Shown here: piece by piece, positions 1-9,429 of the stretch | Position numbering within the stretch: position 1 is the stretch's first letter | Layout of the letters: every line of letters begins with the position of its first letter | Origin: Vagococcus vulneris | GTDB lineage: Bacteria > Bacillota > Bacilli > Lactobacillales > Vagococcaceae | Reading direction: 5' to 3' | Assembly (NCBI RefSeq): GCF_003950515.1 | Contig: NZ_NGJS01000006.1 | Location: 1-64,000 of the forward strand | Length of the DNA stretch: 64,000 nt | Made by a program: the position numbers and the translations under genes | The notes under the pieces: model-generated | What the model was told of the DNA's origin: nothing | The model's input: the letters and a program-made list of their open reading frames with translations, nothing else | Databases searched by the model: none

Positions 1-32
1 AGTTCCTCTGTAGTAAGATGTGTATAGATCAT
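1..32 (-). CDS. IS30-family transposase, N-terminal tip only (partial)
   Basis: On the minus strand an ATG follows an AAGGAG ribosome site and opens with M-I-Y-T-H-L-T-T-E-E before the window ends. This opening matches my memory of the YTHLT..EL start of enterococcal IS30 transposases (IS6770/IS1062 type), which continue into a helix-turn-helix. Only ten codons are visible, so the assignment rests on that short motif and on the spacing to the putative terminal repeat. Confidence 0.6.
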   Translation of the reverse strand, partial: MIYTHLTTEE

Positions 33-116
33 TTGTGATCACTCTCCTTGTTTTCTTTGGTAGGAAATACAATTTGAGTGTATCACAAATGATTTTTTAG
101 TTGTCTAGCTTAATTT
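1..116 (-). mobile_element. End of an IS30-family insertion sequence (element continues left of the window)
   Basis: A transposase start lies at the very edge and reads out of the window. Between it and about position 116 is an untranslated IS end. Read inward on the minus strand, the outer tip contains AAATTAAGCTAGACAA (101-116), a probable terminal inverted repeat. A near-identical 16-mer (14 of 16 bases) sits at the other end of the window. The exact boundary and target duplication cannot be fixed because most of the element is missing. Confidence 0.6.
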
Positions 117-289
117 TACAATCGACGATCTTAAAAAATCGGATTTACCTTATGGAAAATTACAATGAGCACTATTGATGAATAATAAAATATAAATATT
201 TTTGAACAGATTAAAATAACTTCTGAAAATCATTGATGGGTCATTTCGTAATGATTAATAATTTGTCCACAGCTTCTAACTGGTAGCAG

Positions 290-343
290 AAAAAAGCATT
301 ATCAAGAGGTTGCTCCATATGGAAACTACCTCAGATAATGCTT
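290..343 (-). terminator. Rho-independent terminator of nox
   Basis: The arms AAGCATTATC and GATAATGCTT (10 bp perfect) enclose a second GAGGT/ACCTC pairing and the palindrome TCCATATGGA. On the minus strand a run of six T follows the stem. It lies about 130 bp past the nox stop. I see nothing recognisable between this hairpin and the IS end (117-289). Confidence 0.7.
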
Positions 344-470
344 ATATCATGATATTCCATTTCATTAAAAGAATTAAAATAAATAAACATTACGATAAAC
401 GTATCTCATTTGTATTATTGTCTTTCTAACTTCATAAATTTATTAAGACAATAACCATCTTACTTATTTT

Positions 471-1805
471 CTATTTTTTCATAGCTTCTTGTGCCAATAA
501 GTTTAAGTAATTCCAAGGGCGATCAAAATGAGGTTGGAAGAAAAAATCAGAAATTGCTAAGTCTTCGACAGTCATTTTGTTTTGGATTGCTAATGATAAA
601 GTATTTGCTGATTGAGTAATATCGTATTTAGAGATTAATTGTCCTCCTAGAATACGTCTAGTCTCTTTGTCGAAAACGAGTTCCATTGTAACTTTTTCGT
701 TAGTCGGCATAAATTCAGGACGATAGTTATCTTCGAAGACAACTGATTCAGCATCAATCCCTAAAACTTTTGCGCTCTCTGCAGTTAGACCTGTTGAACC
801 GATTTTCCATCCAAATAGGTAAAGACCAGAAGTTCCTTGTGTTCCACGGTAAGCTAGTTTATTTTCTTTAATATTCATTCCGACAAGCATGCCTTGACGA
901 ACGGCGTTTGTAGCTAATGGGATATAGTGAGACGTGTTTGTTGGGTTATAGTGAACAACGGTACTGTCTCCAGCGGCAAAAATATCTGGGTTGCTAGTTT
1001 TCATGTGATCATCAACAATAATTGCGCCATTTGGCAACATATCAACTTTTTCTTTTAAAAGTTCAGTTGACGGTTTAAAGCCGACACACATGATGACTAA
1101 GTCTGCGTTAAATGAATTTGAAGGTGTATTAACCATTGTTGAACCATCTGCTTGGGCTTCGAAAGATTTTACATTTTCGCCTAATGCTAAATTTGCACCA
1201 CGGTCAACTAATTCTTTTTCAAGAATATCAGTAAACGGTTTATCTAAATATTTATTTAAAATGCGATTAACACCATCAATCAATGTTACTTGTTTGCCTG
1301 AATCAATAAAAGCTTCAACTAGTTCAATGCCAATATAACCGCCACCGACAACAACAATTCGGTTTGCGTGTTCAGCTTGACGAATAATTTCATTCGCTTG
1401 ATTATAGTTTTTACATAATAAAATACTATCTGATTCAATACCTGGGATTGGTGGAATAACTGGCCAAGAGCCGGTAGTCATTACTAATTTATCATAGGAA
1501 TTAGTTTCAAAGTCGCCAGTCGCTAAATTTTTTGCAGTTACAGTCTTATTTTCTGTATCGATGGATGTCACATCATGCTCCATTTTTACAGTAGCACCTA
1601 GAGAAGCTAACTCCTCAGGATTTGAGTAAAACAAACCTTTTGGATCTTTAACTACACCACCTACGTATAATGCAATACCGCAAGAAAGAAAAGAGATATT
1701 ATCATTTCTTTCATAAACTAAAACCTCTGCATCTGGTTGGTTTGATAATATTCCTTTAACAGCTGCTGTTCCAGCATGTGTACAGCCCACAACGATAACT
1801 TTCAT
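471..1805 (-). CDS. nox: NADH oxidase (water-forming), FAD/CoA-disulfide reductase family
   Basis: A cytoplasmic flavoprotein predicted to reduce O2 to water with NADH, regenerating NAD+ for fermentation under air. The 444 residues open with a dinucleotide-binding GCTHAG (7-12). They carry the single redox cysteine Cys42 in SFLSCGIALY and a second Rossmann motif VVVGGGYIGIE near 150-160. An FAD-binding AAGDS segment lies near 280. The C-terminal dimerisation domain ends in DFFFQPHFDRPWNYLN, as in enterococcal Nox. The length is normal. The start follows AAAGGATG. It stands alone, with its own terminator. NADH peroxidase and CoA-disulfide reductase share the fold, but the near-continuous similarity to enterococcal Nox, as I recall that sequence, favours the oxidase. 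Confidence 0.92.
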   Translation of the reverse strand: MKVIVVGCTHAGTAAVKGILSNQPDAEVLVYERNDNISFLSCGIALYVGGVVKDPKGLFYSNPEELASLGATVKMEHDVTSIDTENKTVTAKNLATGDFETNSYDKLVMTTGSWPVIPPIPGIESDSILLCKNYNQANEIIRQAEHANRIVVVGGGYIGIELVEAFIDSGKQVTLIDGVNRILNKYLDKPFTDILEKELVDRGANLALGENVKSFEAQADGSTMVNTPSNSFNADLVIMCVGFKPSTELLKEKVDMLPNGAIIVDDHMKTSNPDIFAAGDSTVVHYNPTNTSHYIPLATNAVRQGMLVGMNIKENKLAYRGTQGTSGLYLFGWKIGSTGLTAESAKVLGIDAESVVFEDNYRPEFMPTNEKVTMELVFDKETRRILGGQLISKYDITQSANTLSLAIQNKMTVEDLAISDFFFQPHFDRPWNYLNLLAQEAMKK

Positions 1806-2103
1806 AAAAAATCATCCTTTCAATAAATGTGTATCCCAACGCTAGAAAGCGCTGTGACCTAGCATAAATATAACAAAGTAAAAAAAACAGAACGATTTAT
1901 TTGCTTGTTCACTTCACAAATAATAACCGTTTCGAAATAACTGGTATATAATACGTTATATAATAATTTAGTTTTATAAATATATTCTATATTTATTTTT
2001 ATACAAATTTTATATATGTGAAAAACATGATTTTTGAAAATATTGTGAAAATAAATACCTAAAAACATTAGTTAAATGAACTGATATGTTTTGTCCGTTT
2101 AAA
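1806..2103. other. AT-rich spacer upstream of nox
   Basis: About 300 bp between nox and the galM terminator. It holds the nox leader and presumably its promoter. A 69-codon reading frame on the minus strand here is low-complexity (rich in I, Y, N, K, F), has no family resemblance, and was not accepted as a gene. Confidence 0.6.
1905..1919 (-). promoter_or_regulatory. Possible Rex-like half-site upstream of nox
   Basis: On the minus strand TTGTGAAGTGAACAA contains the Rex half-site TTGTGAA and an imperfect partner. Rex commonly controls NADH-reoxidising genes in Firmicutes. The second half deviates from the usual TTCACAA spacing, so this is a weak candidate. I could not choose a convincing -35/-10 pair for nox. 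Confidence 0.25.
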
Positions 2104-2136
2104 AAAAACCGACTAATAAACAATTAGTCGGTTTTT
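2104..2136 (-). terminator. Terminator of the malP-pgmB-galM transcript
   Basis: A perfect stem CCGACTAAT/ATTAGTCGG with a five-base loop, extended by A/T pairs. Eight T follow on the minus strand. It starts a few bases past the galM stop. The flanking A and T runs would let it act on both strands. Confidence 0.9.
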
Positions 2137-2138
2137 GA

Positions 2139-3128
2139 TTATCTCACTGTATAACGTGTGATAAAGATTTTTTCTTGATTTTTAGGTAAATCGATTGATC
2201 CCCATTCAGGATGATGAATGATATCAGGCAATTCCTGTGTCTCCAAAGCTAGTCCCGCATGAGAGAACATAGGCTGACCGTTCACTTTGAAAGTATCATT
2301 AAAACCTGTTGTGCTGAAGATTACGACAGCTTGTCGATTTGTCGAGATGGTCAAGCTGCGACCACTTTCGGGATCAACTAATCTGATTTGTGGACTATCT
2401 CCGTTTAACAAGTAAGCATCATCAATTCCTGATGGGAGATGGGCAAGGTTATCTGCTAATCTAGTCTGATTATAGAAGTCATACGGAGAACCGACATTAG
2501 ATAAGAGTTTTCCAGTTGGTATCTTATTCTCTGTTAATTCTAATCGTTTTAGACTATGTACCGTCAGTACATGTTCGGTAATATCTCGTTTGCTATTACC
2601 AGAAAGATTAAAGTAAACATGATTTGTCGGGTTAACAATAGTTGTTTGTGCAGCATGACAACGAGTAGTCATGGTAATACCTGAATGAGTCAGTTCATAC
2701 GTGTTATCAACGCTGATTGGACCAGGGTAACCAGATAGTGAATCTTTTAAATGAAAAGTAACGCTAACGCTATCATTTGTTTGGTCAAAAGTAAAACTCC
2801 AAAATCGACACCACCATCCTTGGCTGCCACCGTGAATATGGTGTTCCCCTTGATTGCGTTCTAATTGTAGGTTACCCCAAGAAGCTTGTTTGATGCGCCC
2901 GGCAACTGGTCCGACAGTTGCACCGAATTGTGCTGTATCAGCTAAAATTTCTTGCGGGGTATCTAGACTCAAAAAGATGTTTTCAGCAACACCATTTTTG
3001 TCCGGCACAAAGAATTGGTGCATTCTTGCACCAAAATCAACAAAAACAGCTTTCAACGGTCCGTTTTCTAAAGTGATATAATGGATACCTGTTTCTTGAT
3101 CTTCAACAACATGATAGGCTGTTTCCAT
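2139..3128 (-). CDS. galM: Aldose 1-epimerase (mutarotase) of the maltose operon
   Basis: Interconverts the anomers of an aldose. Last in malP-pgmB-galM, it most likely supplies the right anomer of maltose or glucose around the inverting maltose phosphorylase (the malM role in E. faecalis). Family catalytic residues are visible: His97 in GEHHIHGG, His170 in NPTNHVYFNLSG and Glu296 in LALETQELPD. They sit almost exactly where Lactococcus GalM has them. Substrate-binding GPVAGR lies near 73-78. Length (329 aa) is normal and there is no signal peptide. It starts one base after the pgmB stop with a weak ribosome site, suggesting translational coupling. Confidence 0.88.
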   Translation of the reverse strand: METAYHVVEDQETGIHYITLENGPLKAVFVDFGARMHQFFVPDKNGVAENIFLSLDTPQEILADTAQFGATVGPVAGRIKQASWGNLQLERNQGEHHIHGGSQGWWCRFWSFTFDQTNDSVSVTFHLKDSLSGYPGPISVDNTYELTHSGITMTTRCHAAQTTIVNPTNHVYFNLSGNSKRDITEHVLTVHSLKRLELTENKIPTGKLLSNVGSPYDFYNQTRLADNLAHLPSGIDDAYLLNGDSPQIRLVDPESGRSLTISTNRQAVVIFSTTGFNDTFKVNGQPMFSHAGLALETQELPDIIHHPEWGSIDLPKNQEKIFITRYTVR

Positions 3129-3129
3129 A

Positions 3130-3792
3130 TTATTTGCCAGCCCAAACTTTTTCTAAATAAGAAAATGTAATATGCGAAGTATCACTGACAAGAGCGATAT
3201 CATCTCCTAAATCACTTGCTTTACCGACACCAACGGGCGAGGCTCCACTTGCTTTAATCGATGTGATTCCAGCTTGAGAGTCTTCAATACCGATGCATTC
3301 AGCAATAGGAACGTGAATTGCATCCGCTGCTGCGATAAAAATATCTGGTGCTGGCTTACCAGCAGCTACTTCACTTGGATCAGCAATTGCGTCAAAGTAT
3401 TGGTTAAGATTCATTTTTTCTAATAGCATTGGACCATTTTTACTAGCAGAGGCTAGTGCGATTTTAATATTGTGAGCTTTTAAGTCTTTTAATAATTGAA
3501 GAATACCAGGAAAAACATCTTTCTCAGAAATATCTTGAATCATTAATACATAATTATCATTTTTTTCTTTTGCTAATTCAGCAAATTTTTGATCTGAAAT
3601 TTGATCAGAGATTCCGCCATGCTCAAGAATCAAACGTAATGAATCTTCGCGGCTGACACCTTTTAGGGATTCGTTGAATGTACGGTCGATTGAAATATCT
3701 AAATCATTTGCTAATTTTTTCCAAGCTTTATAATGATATTCCGCTGTATCTGTGATAACGCCATCTAAATCAAATAGTACTCCTTTAAACAT
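3130..3792 (-). CDS. pgmB: Beta-phosphoglucomutase (HAD superfamily)
   Basis: Converts beta-glucose 1-phosphate, released by maltose phosphorylase, into glucose 6-phosphate. HAD motif I is FDLDGVITD with nucleophile Asp8 and acid/base Asp10. Motif II is ALASAS near 112-117. Lys146 lies in GKPAPD, and the Mg-binding acidic pair is Glu170-Asp171 in GIEDSQAG. A helical cap (about 15-90) carries TAEYHYKAW and GVSRED, as in Lactococcus beta-PGM. Length is 220 aa, the usual size. It lies between malP and galM; a hairpin between malP and this gene may reduce its expression. Confidence 0.95.
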   Translation of the reverse strand: MFKGVLFDLDGVITDTAEYHYKAWKKLANDLDISIDRTFNESLKGVSREDSLRLILEHGGISDQISDQKFAELAKEKNDNYVLMIQDISEKDVFPGILQLLKDLKAHNIKIALASASKNGPMLLEKMNLNQYFDAIADPSEVAAGKPAPDIFIAAADAIHVPIAECIGIEDSQAGITSIKASGASPVGVGKASDLGDDIALVSDTSHITFSYLEKVWAGK

Positions 3793-3814
3793 AAAAAACT
3801 TCCTTTCTTTTTAT

Positions 3815-3849
3815 AAAAACCAGAGACGAACAAAAAGGTCTCTGGTTTT
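3815..3849 (-). terminator. Intra-operon hairpin between malP and pgmB
   Basis: Perfect arms AAAACCAGAGAC and GTCTCTGGTTTT, with T-rich sequence after the stem on the minus strand. It lies four bases past the malP stop and about 20 bases before the pgmB start. pgmB and galM have no obvious promoter of their own, so this probably acts as a partial terminator or an RNA-stability element. Confidence 0.7.
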
Positions 3850-3852
3850 GTT

Positions 3853-6132
3853 TTATTTATTTAAAGCAACATTGATTGTGTCAGTCACTTTATGAACCTC
3901 ATTATAAATTGTAACATCTAATGGTTCTCCGCTCAATAAAGTAATTGATACATCTTCTGCGACAACAATATACAATAAACGACCACGATAGTTAATGTGG
4001 AAGGCATATTTATTCCACTGTTTTGGTAAAAATGGTGAAAAACTTAAAGTTTCGTTGAAAGTCTTCATTTGTGCGAAACCTTGCACGATTGCTAACCAGC
4101 TGCCTGTCATTGATGTGATGTGCAGACCGTCTTCAGTATCGTTATTGTAATTATCTAAATCTAAGCGGGCTGTACGTTGATACATTTCGATTGCTTTATC
4201 TTCCATACCTAATTCAGCTGCTAAAATAGAATGAATACATGGTGAAAGTGATGATTCATGAACCGTCATCGGCTCGTAGAAATCAAAATTACGACGTTTT
4301 TCTTCCATAGTAAATTCGTTATTAAAGAAGTAAATACCTTGTAAGACATCAGCTTGTTTGATGAAGCAAGAGCGTAAAATATGATCCCAAGACCAATTTT
4401 GGTTCAATGGAACATCTTTAGCTGTCAAGTCTGTGACGGGCATTAAATCTTTATCTAAGAAAGTATCGTGTTGAACAAATACACCAAGTTCTTCGTCCGT
4501 AGGATAATACATGTTCGCAATAATATCTTCCCATTTTGCAGTTTCTTCTTCTGAAATAGCAACTGATGAGACATTATCGAATGAGCGGTAAGACTCTAGA
4601 GTATATTTTAATACCCATGTAGCAATCAGATTTGTATACCAGTTGTTGTTGACGTTGTTTTCATACTCATTTGGTCCAGTAACACCATGAATCATATATT
4701 TTTTATTTCGTTTTGAGTAGTGAACACGATCAGCCCAAAAACGAGCGATTTCAGTTAGCACTTGTAAACCTTCATTTTCTAGATAATCTCTATCACCTGT
4801 GTAATTAGTATAGTTATAAACAGCATAAGCAATGGCCCCGTTACGATGAATTTCCTCAAATGTAATTTCCCATTCATTATGACACTCAACCCCTGTAAAG
4901 GTAACCATTGGATAAAGAGCCCCTTTAAGACCTTGTTGGCGAGCATTGTGATGAGCTTCAGGTAATTGATTATGTCGATATTTCAGTAAATTTCTAGTGA
5001 CTTTAGGGTCAGCTAAAGCTAGATATAACGGCACAGCGTAAGCTTCAGTATCCCAGTAAGTTGCACCGCCGTATTTTTCACCTGTAAATCCTTTTGGACC
5101 GATATTTAAACGTTCATCTTCTCCGTAATAAGTAGAGAAAAGTTGGAATAAATTGAAGCGGATGCCTTGTTGAGCCTCATCATCGCCGTCTATCATTACA
5201 TCTGCCAACTCCCAACGTTTTTCCCAAACGGAAGCATGCAGTGTTTTTAATTCTGCGAATGAAAGTGCAGTGGCATCTAACATTAACTGATCAGCAGTTT
5301 GCAGCTGTTCATTCTCCGCAATATCACGTGATGTCACGATTATTACATGTTTTGTCAAGTCAATTTCATTTCCAGCGGCAACATCGTAGACAAAAGTTTC
5401 TGTTGCGGATAAGAAGCCGGTTTCTTTAGCAGGTGTTGCAGCGACGTTTGTTGAGTGAGACATTTCCGCAGTAATCGTAAATTGTTCAATGTTAAAATTA
5501 TTCGGGATTGTTTGAGCCGTTACGAAAGAATGTCCTTCAGGAGAAACACCTGTGTTACGTTCTTCCCAAAACATTTCATCATAGTTGCTATCTTCATTTT
5601 GAACATTGTTATCAAGCTTTGATACGACTTTTAGTGTTCCGCTACCTTCAAGAACGGTTGCTTTTAAATTGATAACAGCTAATTCTTTTGTTACTAGACT
5701 TAAGAAACGCTCAAAGTTGAATGTCACTTTGAGACCATCGATATCTGCAGTAAATGTACGAGATAAGATACCGTGCTTCATATCAAGCTCTTGATAAAAA
5801 TCAGAAATGGATGTCGTTGCTAGATCGATTTTTTTATCATTGATGTATAGGTCCATCGCAATAAAATTAATCGCGTTGATAACTTTTCCAAAATATTCTG
5901 GGTAACCGTTTTTCCACCAGCCGACACGAGTTTTATCAGGATACCAGACACCAGCAATGTATGTTCCTTGGTGATGATCACCGCCAAATCCTTCTTCAAA
6001 ATTACCGCGCATACCCATATAACCATTTCCGGTACTTGTTAATGATTCTTGTAAACGCATATCATCAGAATGTAATTGTGTTGTGGTTAATTTCCAAGGG
6101 TCAATATCAAATAATCTTTTTAAGTGTTTCAT
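3853..6132 (-). CDS. malP: Maltose phosphorylase (GH65)
   Basis: Phosphorolyses maltose into glucose and beta-glucose 1-phosphate in the cytoplasm, saving one ATP. The 759 residues show the GH65 layout: an N-terminal beta-sandwich, a helical linker, an (alpha/alpha)6 barrel, and a short C-terminal beta domain. The general acid is Glu489 in [12 protein letters not shown], and the barrel carries YWDTEAY. I chose the ATG at 6132 because AAAGGAGG sits at ideal spacing. A frame 21 codons longer would begin inside the promoter and operator. First gene of the operon, divergent from malT. Trehalose or kojibiose phosphorylases share the fold; the pgmB, malT and mapP neighbours support maltose. Confidence 0.93.
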   Translation of the reverse strand: MKHLKRLFDIDPWKLTTTQLHSDDMRLQESLTSTGNGYMGMRGNFEEGFGGDHHQGTYIAGVWYPDKTRVGWWKNGYPEYFGKVINAINFIAMDLYINDKKIDLATTSISDFYQELDMKHGILSRTFTADIDGLKVTFNFERFLSLVTKELAVINLKATVLEGSGTLKVVSKLDNNVQNEDSNYDEMFWEERNTGVSPEGHSFVTAQTIPNNFNIEQFTITAEMSHSTNVAATPAKETGFLSATETFVYDVAAGNEIDLTKHVIIVTSRDIAENEQLQTADQLMLDATALSFAELKTLHASVWEKRWELADVMIDGDDEAQQGIRFNLFQLFSTYYGEDERLNIGPKGFTGEKYGGATYWDTEAYAVPLYLALADPKVTRNLLKYRHNQLPEAHHNARQQGLKGALYPMVTFTGVECHNEWEITFEEIHRNGAIAYAVYNYTNYTGDRDYLENEGLQVLTEIARFWADRVHYSKRNKKYMIHGVTGPNEYENNVNNNWYTNLIATWVLKYTLESYRSFDNVSSVAISEEETAKWEDIIANMYYPTDEELGVFVQHDTFLDKDLMPVTDLTAKDVPLNQNWSWDHILRSCFIKQADVLQGIYFFNNEFTMEEKRRNFDFYEPMTVHESSLSPCIHSILAAELGMEDKAIEMYQRTARLDLDNYNNDTEDGLHITSMTGSWLAIVQGFAQMKTFNETLSFSPFLPKQWNKYAFHINYRGRLLYIVVAEDVSITLLSGEPLDVTIYNEVHKVTDTINVALNK

Positions 6133-6166
6133 GAGGGTTCCTCCTTTAGTAAATATCTGTAATGCT

Positions 6167-6195
6167 ATCATAAACGCAAACGGTTGCGAAAGCAA
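6167..6195 (-). promoter_or_regulatory. malP promoter with embedded operator
   Basis: On the minus strand, -35 TTGCTT, a 17-base spacer and -10 TATGAT. The LacI-type operator at 6175-6188 fills the spacer, so a bound repressor would block RNA polymerase. Confidence 0.75.
6175..6188. promoter_or_regulatory. MalR-type operator O1
   Basis: CGCAAACGGTTGCG is a CG-centred near-palindrome of LacI-family type and resembles the streptococcal MalR operator (CGCAAACGTTTGCG type) as I remember it. The likely binder is the LacI-family gene at the end of the malT operon. Confidence 0.7.
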
Positions 6196-6295
6196 TAGAA
6201 AAATTTAAAAAAATAAAAAAAGTTAATCGATTTTATTTTTTATGTTTGGCATATATAGAAAGAAGTATAAATTAGCAAAAATAAAATAATAAGCC

Positions 6296-6324
6296 TTTAC
6301 AATGAAAACAAATACGATTATAAT
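6296..6324 (+). promoter_or_regulatory. malT promoter
   Basis: TTTACA, a 17-base spacer and a perfect TATAAT. Transcription would begin near 6331, inside or next to operator O2. Confidence 0.8.
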
Positions 6325-6331
6325 CTAGTTA

Positions 6332-6345
6332 AGAAACCGATTGCG
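6332..6345. promoter_or_regulatory. MalR-type operator O2
   Basis: AGAAACCGATTGCG shares the CG centre and the TTGCG half of O1. It covers the expected malT transcription start. Confidence 0.55.
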
Positions 6346-6376
6346 TGAAATTGCAAGGGATGGAAAGGTGATAAAA

Positions 6377-8563
6377 ATGAAAAAAATATTTAATTTTGAG
6401 TTTTGGCAAAAGTTTGGTAAAGCTCTAATGGTGGTTGTGGCAGTTATGCCGGCAGCTGGATTAATGATAAGTATCGGGAAGACGCTTCCTCTAATTAATC
6501 CAAATTTAGCACCGCTTGTAACAACGGGAAGTGTTATTGAGAATATAGGATGGGGAGTTATCAGCAATCTTCATATTTTATTTGCGTTAGCAATTGGGGG
6601 CAGTTGGGCAAAAGAAAGAGCCGGTGGTGCATTTGCGGCTGGTATTTCTTTTATTTTAATTAATCGTATAACTGGAGCGATTTTTGGTGTAACAAATGAG
6701 ATGTTAGTAAATGAAAAAGCTTACACCCACACGTTATTTGGTACAAAAATTATGGTGAAAGGCTTCTTCACAAGTGTGTTAGAAGCGCCTGCTTTAAATA
6801 TGGGAGTTTTTGTAGGGATTATTGCTGGTTTTGTCGGTGCGGTGGCCTTTAATAAATATTATAACTATCGTAAGCTGCCAGATGCTCTGTCGTTCTTCAA
6901 CGGAAAGCGATTTGTGCCATTTGTAGTTATTCTTTGGTCAGTGATTGTTTCTTTAATTTTGGCAGTTATTTGGCCGAGTATTCAAGCAAGTATCAATAAT
7001 TTTGGACTATGGATTGCTTCATCGCAAGATACAGCTCCAATTTTAGCACCGTTCTTATATGGTACGCTGGAACGTCTGTTATTACCATTTGGTTTGCACC
7101 ATATGTTAACGATCCCAATCAATTATACGCAGTTGGGTGGAACTTATGAAATTTTATCAGGTGTTAATGCTGGAACAGTTGTATACGGTCAAGATCCATT
7201 ATGGCTGGCTTGGGCAACAGATTTGGTTAATCTGCAAAACGCTGGTGACATGACGCAATATAATTATGTTTTAAATCATTGGACACCGGCACGTTTTAAA
7301 GTTGGTCAAATGATTGGTGCTACAGGTATTTTAATGGGATTAACTTTAGCAATGTATCGTAATGTTGATGCTGATAAACGTGCGCAATACAAATCAATGT
7401 ATGTATCTGCTGCTTTAGCGGTATTTTTAACAGGTGTTACGGAACCTTTAGAGTTCATGTTTATGTTTGCTGCTGTACCGCTTTATATTGTTTATGCAAT
7501 TTTACAAGGGACAGCTTTTGCTTTAGCTGATATAATCAGTTTGCGTGTGCATTCATTTGGTAATATTGAGTTATTAACGAGAGTTCCGATTGCTGTAAAA
7601 GCCGGTTTGGGACATGATTTGATTAATTTTGTTTTAGCTTGTATCTTTTATGCAGTCATTACTTATTTCTTAGCGAATTTCCTAATTAAAAAGTTCAATT
7701 TTGCAACGCCAGGACGTAATGGTAATTACGAAAGCGAATCAGTTAATTCTGTACCGGAAAATCCAGTGTCTTCATTAGAAGGTGTCAGCCAGCAAGTCAT
7801 TGATATAGTTAATTTGTTAGGTGGCCGCGAAAATATTGTTGACGTTGATGCTTGTATGACGCGTCTTAGAGTGACAGTACGCTCGACAGGTGATGTGGGA
7901 CAAGAACAAGACTGGAAGCGTGCTGGCGCGATGGGTCTTATTCTAAAGGACAATGGTGTTCAAGCTGTTTATGGTCCAAAGGCCGACGTTATTAAGTCAG
8001 ATATTCAAGATTTACTAGAATCTGGAGTCTTGATTCCAAAGTCTGATAGTTTGAAAACCGACGTTGATATTGAAATTGATACCATGAAAGAAAGTAATCA
8101 ACCGACTAAAGAAATGGACTTTTTAACTGTTGCAGAAGGTGATGTCATTGAATTATCTGATGTAGCTGATCAAGTGTTCTCACAAAAAATGATGGGAGAC
8201 GGTTTTGCAGTTAATCCAATAAGCAATCTCGTATACTCGCCAGTGGAAGGTACAGTTTTATCAGTATTTCCAACAAAACACGCTATAGGTATCAAAACTG
8301 TAGATGGATTAGATGTTCTTGTACATATGGGACTTGATACAGTAGAAATGGCTGGTCAAGCATTTGATGTGAAAGTTGCAGAAGGTGACACTATAAAAGC
8401 TGGTGAAGTGATAGCTGAGGCAAATTGGAACTTGGTTGAATCTGAAGGAAAAGGTACATCGATTGTTGTGGTTATTACAAACAGTGATAAGATAGATTCA
8501 TTGGAAATGCTTCAATTAGGAGAAGTTAAACCCGGTACATCAGTAATAAAAGTATTGTATTAG
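6377..8563 (+). CDS. malT: Maltose PTS transporter, EIICBA (glucose family)
   Basis: Imports and phosphorylates maltose, giving maltose 6'-phosphate. Membrane EIIC spans about residues 1-445, with GFGLHHML-type and TEPLEFMF motifs. EIIB follows with phosphorylated Cys493 in VDACMTRLRV, then EIIA with His650 in LVHMGLDTVEM. Start: the ATG at 6377 has AAAGGTG upstream; an upstream TTG in frame lies within operator O2 and cannot be used. Divergent from malP and followed by mapP and malR, the order known from E. faecalis. It is the only protein here with a glucose-type EIIA domain, which may also serve the EIIA-less permeases nearby. Glucose or trehalose specificity cannot be excluded from sequence alone. 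Confidence 0.9.
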   Translation: MKKIFNFEFWQKFGKALMVVVAVMPAAGLMISIGKTLPLINPNLAPLVTTGSVIENIGWGVISNLHILFALAIGGSWAKERAGGAFAAGISFILINRITGAIFGVTNEMLVNEKAYTHTLFGTKIMVKGFFTSVLEAPALNMGVFVGIIAGFVGAVAFNKYYNYRKLPDALSFFNGKRFVPFVVILWSVIVSLILAVIWPSIQASINNFGLWIASSQDTAPILAPFLYGTLERLLLPFGLHHMLTIPINYTQLGGTYEILSGVNAGTVVYGQDPLWLAWATDLVNLQNAGDMTQYNYVLNHWTPARFKVGQMIGATGILMGLTLAMYRNVDADKRAQYKSMYVSAALAVFLTGVTEPLEFMFMFAAVPLYIVYAILQGTAFALADIISLRVHSFGNIELLTRVPIAVKAGLGHDLINFVLACIFYAVITYFLANFLIKKFNFATPGRNGNYESESVNSVPENPVSSLEGVSQQVIDIVNLLGGRENIVDVDACMTRLRVTVRSTGDVGQEQDWKRAGAMGLILKDNGVQAVYGPKADVIKSDIQDLLESGVLIPKSDSLKTDVDIEIDTMKESNQPTKEMDFLTVAEGDVIELSDVADQVFSQKMMGDGFAVNPISNLVYSPVEGTVLSVFPTKHAIGIKTVDGLDVLVHMGLDTVEMAGQAFDVKVAEGDTIKAGEVIAEANWNLVESEGKGTSIVVVITNSDKIDSLEMLQLGEVKPGTSVIKVLY

Positions 8564-8580
8564 AGAAAGGTAGATTCTAG

Positions 8581-9414
8581 ATGAAAATGTTGACATTAAA
8601 TACACATAGCTGGATAGAGGAGGAACCGATGAAAAAAATGCGGCAAATAGCGGCATTCATTCATGAACAATCGATTGATGTTATCGGTTTGCAAGAAATT
8701 AATCAGCATATGAATGCAGCAGATAGTCATCTAGATTCTTATTTTATGCCGATTGAGCATGAGTTGATAGCCGTTAAAGATGATAATTTTGCTAAACTTT
8801 TAGCGGAAGAGCTGCAAAAATTGGGCAGTTGCTATTATTGGAGTTGGGCATATAGTCATATTGGTTATGATACTTATCATGAAGGAATCGCCATTTTGGC
8901 TAAAAGACCTTTCCAAGCTGATTCATTTTTTGCCTCAACTGTTAAAGATCCGCGTAATCACCGTACACGTAAACAAATTGTTGCAACATTTAATCAGGAC
9001 TTGCAAATAATGAGTGGCCACTATTCATGGTGGACAGGTAATGAAATAGATGGATTTCAAGCAGAATGGCAGAAAACGTTAGCCTATTTAGGTGAGTTTA
9101 AGGGGACACAGGTTTTATTGGGAGATTTTAATGCGCCCAGCCAATTAGACAATGAAAGTTATTCGTTAGTTACGAAGTCTTTTGTTGATTGTTATAATTT
9201 GGCAGAGAAAAAGATTGGCTCTGATACGGTAAATAAAAAGATTGATGGCTGGGATGATGTCAGTGAATCTATGCGTATTGACTTTGCGTTCGTACGTCCT
9301 AAAGTTGATATCGCAGAGTATCAGGTAGTTTTTAATGGTAAAAATCAGCCGGTTGTCAGCGATCATTTTGGTGTAATGGTTGATATTTCAAATAAGTTTG
9401 ATTCGATGAGTTAA
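8581..9414 (+). CDS. mapP: Probable maltose 6'-phosphate phosphatase (EEP superfamily)
   Basis: A cytoplasmic member of the endonuclease/exonuclease/phosphatase superfamily: LNTHSW at the start, metal-binding LQEIN near 35-40, catalytic GDFNAPS near 180 and terminal SDHFG near 260. These proteins are often misannotated as nucleases. Directly downstream of malT, the E. faecalis homologue (MapP) dephosphorylates maltose 6'-phosphate so that maltose phosphorylase can use it. The same layout here supports that role; it explains how a PTS and an intracellular phosphorylase coexist. Length 277 aa. The 17-base gap to malT suggests a shared transcript. Function comes from context plus family, not from a residue unique to MapP. 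Confidence 0.8.
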   Translation: MKMLTLNTHSWIEEEPMKKMRQIAAFIHEQSIDVIGLQEINQHMNAADSHLDSYFMPIEHELIAVKDDNFAKLLAEELQKLGSCYYWSWAYSHIGYDTYHEGIAILAKRPFQADSFFASTVKDPRNHRTRKQIVATFNQDLQIMSGHYSWWTGNEIDGFQAEWQKTLAYLGEFKGTQVLLGDFNAPSQLDNESYSLVTKSFVDCYNLAEKKIGSDTVNKKIDGWDDVSESMRIDFAFVRPKVDIAEYQVVFNGKNQPVVSDHFGVMVDISNKFDSMS

Positions 9415-9429
9415 GGGGGAGGGCTTAAG

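Noticed and set aside
117-175. Possible C-terminal coding fragment next to the IS (IDDLKKSDLPYGKLQ then stop)
   Set aside because: Only about 15 codons and no recognisable family; too short to call an interrupted gene.
1090-1338. 82-codon frame antisense to nox
   Set aside because: Shadow of a strongly supported gene; no homology signal or ribosome site.
1859-2068. 69-codon frame on the minus strand in the nox leader
   Set aside because: Low-complexity, no good ribosome site, overlaps where the nox promoter should lie.
6133-6195. 21-codon N-terminal extension of MalP
   Set aside because: It would be encoded by the operator and promoter; AAAGGAGG marks the downstream ATG.
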